From NCBI GenBank assembly GCA_964012715.1, contig CAXGUG010000068.1, forward strand, positions 1-22,057: 22,057 nucleotides of DNA, given 5' to 3'. The stretch comes from UBA1479 sp964012715. GTDB taxonomy: Bacteria; Pseudomonadota; Alphaproteobacteria; Rhodospirillales; Casp-alpha2. Position 1 is the stretch's first letter. The number at the start of each line of letters is the position of its first letter. The notes below the pieces were generated by a model. The model saw only the letters and a program-made list of their open reading frames with translations. It was not told the DNA's origin and searched no databases. This document shows, one piece after another, positions 16,060 through 22,057 of this stretch. The translations under genes and the position numbers were made by a program.

Positions 16060-16956
16060 TCACAGTTGGTGCGATTGCGCGCGTTCTCGCCGCCATACAT
16101 AGATGCCCGAGGCGACGATCACGGCAGCGCCTAGGATGGCCCAAAAATCGGGGCGTTCGTTGAACATCACCCAGCCCGCCAAGGCCGTCCAGATCAGGTA
16201 GGAATAGGTATAGGGGGCGACCACCGCCGCCTTGGTCCGGGCCAGGGAATGGATCAGCGTGAATTCGGCCAGGGCGCCGCAAATCCCGGCCAGGATCAAC
16301 AGGCTGACTTGCGGCATCGATAGCGGCGTCCAATGAAACGGCACCACTGGGGTCATGATCAAGGCGCAGAACAGCACGCTGTAGATCAGGGTCGTCAGCA
16401 CGTTGTCGTCGCGGGCGACGTAGCGGGTCGCGACCTGATACAGGCCGTGCAGAACGGCCGCGGCCAAGGGCCACAGCGCGGCAAGCTGCATGGCTTCCGT
16501 GCCTGGACGAATGATGATCATCGCACCGACGAAACCCAAGGTGACGCCCAGCCAGCGGCGAACGCCCATCGGCTCGCCCAGGAACGGCACGGCCAAGGCG
16601 GTGTAGGCCAGGGGCGACAGCATGACGATGGCTCCGGCCTCGGCCAGCGGCACATGGCGCAGGCCGGTCACGAAACAGATCGAGGTCGCGACCAGTAGGG
16701 CGGCGCGCAAGGCCTGTAACCCGAGCCGCCGGGTCACCAATAGGCGCGGCAGACCCCGCGCCATGATCAGGCCCAGCACCCCGGCCTCGACCACGTAGAT
16801 GCCCCAGACGACCTGTAATGCTGCCTGTGTCTGCACCAGTTGCTTCGACAACGCGTCCATCAAGGTAAAAGCCGCCATCGCCGCCAGCATGTAGAGAATT
16901 CCGGCGCGGGCGTTGGCGGCTGCGGTGGCTTGGGGGGCGGGGTCGTTCATGGCCAT
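16060..16956 (-). CDS. EamA/DMT-family permease (copy 2)
   Basis: A 298-residue paralogue of the permease downstream, with the same two EamA repeats: AGAIVMLSPLAYTALAVPFLGE, then AAVVAPYTYSYLIWTALAG and MFNERPD. About ten transmembrane segments are expected. Two in-frame ATGs (16956 and 16950) are possible starts and neither has a clear ribosome-binding site. It is the first gene of the minus-strand pair and is divergent from the MATE gene. A tandem duplication is the simplest origin. Substrate unknown. Confidence 0.88.
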   Translation of the reverse strand: MAMNDPAPQATAAANARAGILYMLAAMAAFTLMDALSKQLVQTQAALQVVWGIYVVEAGVLGLIMARGLPRLLVTRRLGLQALRAALLVATSICFVTGLRHVPLAEAGAIVMLSPLAYTALAVPFLGEPMGVRRWLGVTLGFVGAMIIIRPGTEAMQLAALWPLAAAVLHGLYQVATRYVARDDNVLTTLIYSVLFCALIMTPVVPFHWTPLSMPQVSLLILAGICGALAEFTLIHSLARTKAAVVAPYTYSYLIWTALAGWVMFNERPDFWAILGAAVIVASGIYVWRRERAQSHQL

Positions 16957-17040
16957 GGATCAAAGGGCGTGTTGATGGCGCGGGGTGCGGTTCGGCAGTT
17001 TCCGGGGGGACAGGCTTCTGGTCAACGGTCGACGCGGCTC

Positions 17041-17067
17041 AACTGTGTTGCCCGGAGTTCCACAGTT
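17041..17067. promoter_or_regulatory. Inverted repeat in the permease/MATE divergent region
   Basis: Perfect 7-bp arms AACTGTG and CACAGTT are separated by 13 bp, so the half-sites are centred 20 bp apart, two helical turns. It lies 60 bp before the MATE ATG and 85 bp before the permease ATG. The geometry suits a dimeric repressor, but the regulator is unknown and no convincing promoter was found beside it. Confidence 0.3.
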
Positions 17068-17127
17068 ATCCCGTGATGAACATTATTCATGCGTCCGGAC
17101 CGGTGCTGGGGGAGTACAAGGGCCGCC

Positions 17128-18498
17128 ATGTACGAAACCCCGATCCAACCCGGCGAAACTTGGCTGTTCGCGCGTCTGCGCCGACATCTGAGCGAACTGA
17201 TTCGCCTGGCCGCGCCGATTATCGTCTCGCGCTTGGGGGTGCTGATGATCGCCCAGGTCGATGCGGTCATGGTCGGCCATGCCGCGACCGAACAACTGGC
17301 CTATCTGAACGTCGGTAATTCGGTGGTCATCAATATCATCGTCGCCTTCATGGGGTTGTTGTTGGGGACGCTGGTGATGACGTCCAACGCCTTCGGTGCG
17401 GAAAACTACCGCGCCTGCGGGGCGGCTTGGCGGCGGTCGTTGCCGGTGGCCGCGGGGCTAGGGCTGATCGGCCTGGTCATCGCTTGGCAGGGGCCGGACC
17501 TGATGCGGCTGTTGGGTCAGACCGGGGATTTGGCCCAAGGCAGCGGCGCGGTGACACGGATCATGGGCCTGGGTGTTCTGCCGGTCCTGTTGTTTCTGAC
17601 CACCAACTTCTTTCTGGAAGGGCTGCGTCGGCCCTTGCCGGGAATGCTCCTGATGGTCGGGGCGAACCTGCTGAACGTCGGCTTGAACTGGATTTTCATC
17701 TACGGCGCGGGGCCGGTCGCGGCCCTGGGCGCCGAAGGGGCCGCCTGGGCCACGACCATCGTGCGTTGGGCGCTTGCGCTGTCGATCCTGGCCTATGCCT
17801 GGTGGCTGCCGGACCGCGACAAATTCGGTCTGCGCCAACCCGACCCGGACCCGGCGGCGGGCAAGGTCCAACGCCGGATCGGCTACGGTTCGGGCCTGGG
17901 CATGGCGTCGGAATCGGCGGCCTTTACGGCGATGATGCTGTTTTCCGGCTGGATGGGGGCCTTGTCGGCGGCAGCCTATGGCATCGCCTTCAACATGCTG
18001 GCCCTGTTCTTCATGATCGCTATCGGGATCGGCGGGGCGACCAGCGTGCGGGTCGGTATCGCTTACGGGCGGCGTGACCGGGCCGATATGGAACTGGCGG
18101 GCTGGACCGGCCTGGGCGCGAATACGGTTCTGGCCGGATGCCTGGCCCTATTCATTCATTTCAACGCGGATACCCTGGTGTCGTTTTATTCGACCGATGC
18201 GGAGTTGTTGCCCCTGGCGACGGCGCTGGTCAAGGTCGTCGCCATGGTGCTGGTCCTGGATGGGGCGCAGGCCGTGATGGCCCAGGCTCTGCGCGGCCGC
18301 CGCGACGTCTGGATGCCGATGGCGTTTCAGATCGCCTGCTACCTGGGCATCATGGTGCCGACGGCCTATACGGTCGGCATTGCTATGGGGCAGGGGGTGT
18401 TGGGCCTGATCTGGACCGTGTTCGGCACAAGTTGCCTCACCATATCGCTTCTGGCGGGGCGGTTCGCCTGGTTGGCGCGGCGGCCCCTCGGGGACTAG
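17128..18498 (+). CDS. MATE-family multidrug/cation exporter (NorM-like)
   Basis: The ATG at 17128 (456 aa) is preferred over 17089 because AAGGG lies 5 nt upstream and the extra N-terminal residues look non-conserved. The protein has about 12 hydrophobic segments in two related halves. It begins with the MATE-typical LIRLAAPIIVSRLGVLMIAQ and VDAVMVGHAATEQLAYLN, and later has NLLNVGLNWIFIYG and the second-half GGATSVRVGIAYGRRD. MATE proteins export cationic drugs or metabolites in exchange for Na or H. The substrate is not predictable. It converges with the DksA-like gene, both stops sharing the palindrome CTAG. Confidence 0.9.
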   Translation: MYETPIQPGETWLFARLRRHLSELIRLAAPIIVSRLGVLMIAQVDAVMVGHAATEQLAYLNVGNSVVINIIVAFMGLLLGTLVMTSNAFGAENYRACGAAWRRSLPVAAGLGLIGLVIAWQGPDLMRLLGQTGDLAQGSGAVTRIMGLGVLPVLLFLTTNFFLEGLRRPLPGMLLMVGANLLNVGLNWIFIYGAGPVAALGAEGAAWATTIVRWALALSILAYAWWLPDRDKFGLRQPDPDPAAGKVQRRIGYGSGLGMASESAAFTAMMLFSGWMGALSAAAYGIAFNMLALFFMIAIGIGGATSVRVGIAYGRRDRADMELAGWTGLGANTVLAGCLALFIHFNADTLVSFYSTDAELLPLATALVKVVAMVLVLDGAQAVMAQALRGRRDVWMPMAFQIACYLGIMVPTAYTVGIAMGQGVLGLIWTVFGTSCLTISLLAGRFAWLARRPLGD

Positions 18499-18839
18499 GC
18501 GCAATCGACGCAGGTCGGGACGGCGGGATCGTGGTCCAGGCGCTTCGCCGGAATGTCCTCGTCGCAGGACACGCAATATCCGAAATCACCTGTTTTCATG
18601 CGTTCCAGCGCTGCGAGGGCGCGGGCTTTCTCTGAACGCCGGCGGTCGGCGGTGGCTTCCTGCATGGCCTGAACCTGTAGGGCGTCCATGCGCGACAGGC
18701 GGCCCTGGGTCGTCTGATCCAGTTCGACCGGTTTGCGGGATTCCTTGGTCATGGAATCGAGCGCGTCCAACTCGGCGATCTGGTCTTCCAGACGTTTTCG
18801 CCAAGCGTTCAGTTGTTTCTTGGTGAACGAGCCGCTCAT
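18495..18839 (-). CDS. DksA/TraR-type zinc-finger protein
   Basis: A 114-residue cytosolic protein with a predicted coiled coil (about residues 5-80) followed by a C4 zinc finger: Cys89, Cys92, Cys110 and Cys113 in GYCVSC...PTCVDC. DksA/TraR proteins enter the secondary channel of RNA polymerase and modulate initiation, often with ppGpp. It is shorter than canonical DksA (about 150 residues), with a different tip segment (ELDQTTQGRLSRMD), so it is better called DksA-like. It begins 18 bp after the argS stop on the same strand, so the two are probably co-transcribed. Confidence 0.88.
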   Translation of the reverse strand: MSGSFTKKQLNAWRKRLEDQIAELDALDSMTKESRKPVELDQTTQGRLSRMDALQVQAMQEATADRRRSEKARALAALERMKTGDFGYCVSCDEDIPAKRLDHDPAVPTCVDCA

Positions 18840-18857
18840 GGCCCGATTTTAGTGGGT

Positions 18858-20618
18858 TTAGCGCAGTTCTTCCACCGGCGTGACGCCCAGCACGTCCAGG
18901 CCCGAGGCGATGACTGTGGCCGTCGCCTGAACCATCGCCATGCGGGCGCGGGTGACCTCCGGCGCGTCGCTTTGCAGGAACCGCAGGCTGGTGTCGTCAT
19001 TGCCCTTGTTCCACAGGCCGTGGAACGCCGACGCCAGATCGTGCAGATAGTTGGCGACGCGGTGCGGTTCGTGGGCTTCGGCGGCCTGTTCGACCATGCG
19101 CGGCCAGGCGGCCATGACCTTAATCAGGTCCATTTCCGCCGGATCGGCCAACAGCGACAGGTCGGCCTGGGCCAGGGCGTCCGGGCTGGTGTCCAGGCCC
19201 GCCAGCTCTTCAGGGGCCGAACGCAGCACCGAGCGGCAGCGCGCATGGGCGTACTGCACGTAAAACACAGGGTTTTCGCGCGATTGTTCGACGGCCTTGG
19301 CCAGATCGAATTCCATCTGGGTGTCGTTCTTGCGGATCAGCATCAGGAAGCGGACGACGTCCTTGCCCACTTCGTCGATCAGGTCGCGCAGGGTCACGAA
19401 ATTGCCCGCGCGCTTGGACATGCGCATCGGCTCGCCGTTCTTCATCAGGTGCACCAGCTGGCACAGCTTGACGTCCAATTCGCCGTTGCCTTCGGTCACC
19501 GCGGTCACGGCGGCCTTCATGCGCTTCACATAGCCGCCGTGGTCGGCCCCGAAGATGTCGATCATCCGGGTGAAGCCGCGCTTGTACTTGTCCAGGTGGT
19601 TGGCGATGTCGTTGGCGAAATAGGTCCAGGAGCCGTCGGATTTCTTCAACGGCCGGTCGACGTCGTCGCCGAACTGGGTGGCGCGGAACAGGGACTGCGG
19701 GCGCGGCTCCCAATCATCGGGGGCGGGCTTGCCCTTGGGCGGCTCCAGTACGCCGGTATAAATCAGGTCGCGGGCCGACAGGGTTTGGTAGACGGCATCG
19801 ACCGCCCCGGCGGCGACCAGTTCTTTTTCGGACGTATAGACGTCCTGGGAGATGCCCAGGACCTCAAGGTCGGTCTTGATCTGGGCCATCATGCGCGCAA
19901 CCGTGAACTCGCGGAAATGCGGCAGCCAGACATCTTCGTCGACTTCGCGCCATTTCGCGCCGTCGGCCTCGGCGATGGCCTGTCCGATGGGAATCAGGTA
20001 TTCCCCCGGATACATGCCTTCCGGAATGTCGCCGATATCTTCGCCCAGGGCCTGGCAATAGCGCAGATAGGCGGAGGTCGCCAGGATTTCGACCTGCGCC
20101 CCGGCGTCGTTGATGTAGTACTCGGTGGTCACGTCGTAGCCGGCCTTTTTCAACAGGCGGGCCAGCACGTCGCCGACCACGGCGCCGCGGGCATGGGCGA
20201 CGTGCAGCGGGCCGGTCGGGTTGGCCGAAACGTACTCGACGTTGACCTTATGCCCGTCGTTGCCCAGGTCGGAATCGCCATAAGCCGTCCCGGCGGCCAG
20301 GATTTCCGCCAGCCGCTCGTGCCAGAAGGCATCGGCCAGACGCAGGTTGATGAATCCGGGGCCGGCAACCTCGGCTTCCGTGACCACGGACAGGGCATTC
20401 AGGCGCGCCGCCAGCTTTTCCGCGATGTCGCGCGGCTTCATCCCCGCCGGTTTGGCCAGGACCATGGCCGCGTTGGTGGTGACGTCGCCGTGGCTGCTGT
20501 CGCGCGGCGGCTCGACCGAAATGCGGGAGGCATCCAGCCCCTCGGGAAGATCGCCTTCGGCGACCATCGCTTCGATCTGGCGCGTAACTTCAGCCTGGAA
20601 ATGCTGGAACAGGTTCAT
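18858..20618 (-). CDS. argS: Arginyl-tRNA synthetase
   Basis: A class I synthetase that charges tRNA-Arg in the cytosol. The start is placed at ATG 20618 (586 aa), giving the usual N-terminus MNLFQHFQAEV; the longer frame to 20708 adds non-conserved residues. The N-terminal tRNA-binding domain is followed by the catalytic fold with NPTGPLHVAHARGA. The HIGH box reads HVAH (139-142), a variant of the more usual HVGH. The KMSK-like loop is MSKRAGN (400-406), and the anticodon-binding helical domain follows to the end. A tRNA-Thr gene lies 145 bp upstream on the same strand. Confidence 0.97.
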   Translation of the reverse strand: MNLFQHFQAEVTRQIEAMVAEGDLPEGLDASRISVEPPRDSSHGDVTTNAAMVLAKPAGMKPRDIAEKLAARLNALSVVTEAEVAGPGFINLRLADAFWHERLAEILAAGTAYGDSDLGNDGHKVNVEYVSANPTGPLHVAHARGAVVGDVLARLLKKAGYDVTTEYYINDAGAQVEILATSAYLRYCQALGEDIGDIPEGMYPGEYLIPIGQAIAEADGAKWREVDEDVWLPHFREFTVARMMAQIKTDLEVLGISQDVYTSEKELVAAGAVDAVYQTLSARDLIYTGVLEPPKGKPAPDDWEPRPQSLFRATQFGDDVDRPLKKSDGSWTYFANDIANHLDKYKRGFTRMIDIFGADHGGYVKRMKAAVTAVTEGNGELDVKLCQLVHLMKNGEPMRMSKRAGNFVTLRDLIDEVGKDVVRFLMLIRKNDTQMEFDLAKAVEQSRENPVFYVQYAHARCRSVLRSAPEELAGLDTSPDALAQADLSLLADPAEMDLIKVMAAWPRMVEQAAEAHEPHRVANYLHDLASAFHGLWNKGNDDTSLRFLQSDAPEVTRARMAMVQATATVIASGLDVLGVTPVEELR

Positions 20619-20762
20619 GGCGTGTCCGGTTCGGAATCTAAAGGATTGAAATGCTGTCCACCCCTTGGGGTGCGCCGGGTTTGTCCCAGAATTGCCCATT
20701 AGGGTCAATAGGCCAGGGGACTTCCGGGGCCCGGACCAGCATGGATTTCAGAGTGTGAGGGA

Positions 20763-20838
<76 letters not shown>

Positions 20839-20901
20839 GTGGTGGTGCGACATGGTTGGCTGTCGGTTGCATCCCCCAGGGCGGACCCCAGGCGCGGGGA
20901 A

Positions 20902-20931
20902 CGTATACTCCGTTCCCCGACGTCGGGACAA
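20902..20931 (-). promoter_or_regulatory. Probable tRNA-Thr promoter overlapped by an inverted repeat
   Basis: On the minus strand TTGTCC (20926-20931) and TATACG (20902-20907) are 18 bp apart, each matching consensus at four positions. The -10 element overlaps a perfect 8-bp inverted repeat, ggggaacg at 20896-20903 and cgttcccc at 20911-20918, with a 7-nt centre. The repeat lies 30 bp after the rlmB stop, so it could instead be an end-of-transcript hairpin; no T-tract follows it. Confidence 0.4.
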
Positions 20932-20947
20932 GCATGCAGGGGCCGTG

Positions 20948-21781
20948 TCAGCCGTCTTTGCCGGGCGCGGCGCGATGCCGGGCGGCTTCGTACAGGGCGA
21001 CGGCGGCGGCGTTGGACAAATTCAGGCTTTCCATCGCCGATTGGATGGGAATCCGCACCAACAGATCGCAGTGATCCTTGACCAGGCGGCGAAGGCCAGC
21101 GCCCTCGGCCCCCAGAACCAAGGCGATCCGCCCTGTCAGGTCGGCCTCGCCGATGTCTTTATCGGTCGCGCCGTCCAGACCCAGGCACCAGAAGCCCGAT
21201 TCCTTCAGCTTATCCAGGGCGCGGCTGACGTTGGTCGCGACCACCAGGGGCACGATTTCCAACGCGCCCGAGGCGGCTTTGGCCAAAGCGCCAGTGGCCT
21301 CCGGGGCGTGGCGGTCCTGTACGACCACGGCCTGCGCGCCGAACGCGGCGGCGGAACGTAGAATCGCACCGATATTATGCGGGTCCGTGGCCTGGTCGAG
21401 CACCAGGACCAGGGCGTTGCCCGTGGCCTCGGCCTCGTCGCAGACGTCTTCCAGCGCGACCTGGGGCAGGGGTTCGACGAGAATCGCCATGCCCTGATGG
21501 ACGGCATCGCGGGGCAAAAGCCCCTCGATATCGCGCCGATCCTGGATTTCAGGCTTGGGCCAGTTTTCCGATCCCTCCGTGGATCGCAGAACGGCGGCGA
21601 TTTCTTCGGCCTGACCGGGGGTGGTCACGATCCGGGAAAACGACCGATTGGGGTTTTTGAGGGCCGCGAGAACGGCGTGGCGACCGTAAATCCAGGTCGC
21701 GCGTCCACCGCCGCGGCGGGCGTGGCCGTCGTCGGATTTTGACCGAAAACGGCTCTTGGGGTTGGGCTTGCGCTTGCTCAT
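20948..21781 (-). CDS. rlmB: RlmB-like 23S rRNA 2'-O-methyltransferase (SpoU/TrmH family)
   Basis: The start at ATG 21781 gives 277 aa beginning MSKRKPNPKS; a longer reading adds only five residues. A basic N-terminal tail is followed by the substrate-binding domain (WIYGRHAVLAAL, 30-41), then the SPOUT knot with its three motifs: DQATDPHNIGAILRSAAAFG (129-148), VLGAEGAGLRRLV (222-234) and IPIQSAMESLNLSNAAAVAL (244-263). The family transfers methyl from S-adenosylmethionine to a ribose 2'-OH; RlmB modifies a guanosine in 23S rRNA (G2251 in E. coli). Divergence from tRNA-Tyr is an arrangement I associate with alphaproteobacteria. The family is secure; the exact target is inferred from the overall match and length. 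Confidence 0.92.
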   Translation of the reverse strand: MSKRKPNPKSRFRSKSDDGHARRGGGRATWIYGRHAVLAALKNPNRSFSRIVTTPGQAEEIAAVLRSTEGSENWPKPEIQDRRDIEGLLPRDAVHQGMAILVEPLPQVALEDVCDEAEATGNALVLVLDQATDPHNIGAILRSAAAFGAQAVVVQDRHAPEATGALAKAASGALEIVPLVVATNVSRALDKLKESGFWCLGLDGATDKDIGEADLTGRIALVLGAEGAGLRRLVKDHCDLLVRIPIQSAMESLNLSNAAAVALYEAARHRAAPGKDG

Positions 21782-21881
21782 GGCGCGATTTAACATGAAT
21801 CAACAACCGAAGTCTGCTGATTGCCTTTCCCGTCTGGGAGAAGGGGAGGGGCGTGCGGTCTATTTTTACTGTGTTTTGGCG

Positions 21882-21911
21882 TTGACAACCGGTTGCTATT
21901 CCTCGTATTCC
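21882..21911 (+). promoter_or_regulatory. Promoter of tRNA-Tyr
   Basis: A perfect TTGACA (21882-21887) is followed after 18 bp by TATTCC (21906-21911), a poor -10. A GC-rich segment follows, as is common at stable-RNA promoters. The predicted start lies about 65 bp before the tRNA. Confidence 0.5.
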
Positions 21912-21982
21912 CACGGTCCGTCCGGCGTGCCGGCCGGATTGATTCTACCGTGGTACCGCGGAGAAACGAGACACGGGATCCC

Positions 21983-22057
21983 GGAGGGGTGCCCGAGTGG
22001 CTAAAGGGGACGGGCTGTAAACCCGTTGGCGTACGCCTACGTTGGTTCGAATCCAAC
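21983..22057 (+). tRNA. tRNA-Tyr (anticodon GTA), 3' end beyond window
   Basis: It starts at GGAGGGG (acceptor 5' strand), then D-arm GCCCGAGTGGCTAAAGGGG, anticodon stem ACGGG/CCCGT with loop CTGTAAA (anticodon GTA), a long class II variable arm, and the T-arm GTTGG/CCAAC with loop TTCGAAT. The window ends at the T-arm, so the acceptor 3' strand and CCA are missing. Confidence 0.95.

Noticed and set aside
18495..18498. Shared CTAG stop of the MATE and DksA-like genes as a special signal
   Set aside because: TAG on both strands of CTAG is a simple consequence of tight convergent packing; nothing else supports a function.
20659..20672. Short hairpin caccccttggggtg upstream of argS as a leader regulator
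   Set aside because: A 6-bp stem with a 2-nt loop is too small and isolated, with no T-box, attenuator or terminator alternative visible.
18813..20702. Plus-strand open frame of 629 codons opposite argS
   Set aside because: Antisense shadow of a secure argS; the product is rich in Gly, His and Arg with no domain.
21790..22056. Minus-strand open frame opposite the tRNA-Tyr region
   Set aside because: It is the antisense of tRNA-Tyr and its promoter, with no domain.

Overview
The window is about 22 kb of GC-rich DNA with dense, mostly housekeeping gene content. It is most likely from an alphaproteobacterium, plausibly Rhodospirillales. That placement is inferred from base composition, the protein sequences and the rlmB/tRNA-Tyr pairing; it was not tested by a search.

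Region 1 (1-9240) is the 3' part of a gene for a giant secreted adhesin. The visible 3055 residues hold about 15 Ig/cadherin-like modules, five unrelated domains inserted into or between those modules (an RTX-like domain, a DUF4114 domain, a six-bladed NHL-like propeller and two jelly-roll-like domains), 27 RTX nonapeptides and a type I secretion-type C-terminus. A clear intrinsic terminator follows.

Region 2 (9287-12527) is a divergent pair. On the minus strand is an inner-membrane dCache-PAS-HD-GYP protein whose HD-GYP catalytic residues are nearly all lost. On the plus strand is a periplasmic LapG-type cysteine protease (BTLCP family) with an intact Cys-His-Asp triad. They share a roughly 200 bp control region with a promoter for each and a CRP-like palindrome between them. 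In known systems LapG cleaves the N-terminus of a giant RTX adhesin (LapA) unless LapD, a degenerate GGDEF/EAL c-di-GMP receptor, sequesters it. Here the adhesin and protease lie together, no LapD is visible, and a degenerate HD-GYP membrane receptor sits in its place. This candidate variant of the Lap adhesin-release switch is the most interesting thing in the window.

Region 3 (12533-18498) holds a small Arg/Asp-repeat ORF, prfC (RF3) overlapping a chaC-family glutathione-degrading enzyme by ATGA, two tandem EamA/DMT permeases on the minus strand, and a MATE exporter on the plus strand.

Region 4 (18495-22057) runs mainly on the minus strand: rlmB-like 23S rRNA methyltransferase, tRNA-Thr(TGT), argS and a DksA/TraR zinc-finger protein. 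A tRNA-Tyr(GTA) on the plus strand is cut by the window end. No insertion sequences, integrases or CRISPR arrays were seen. No stretch over 300 bp lacks a gene.
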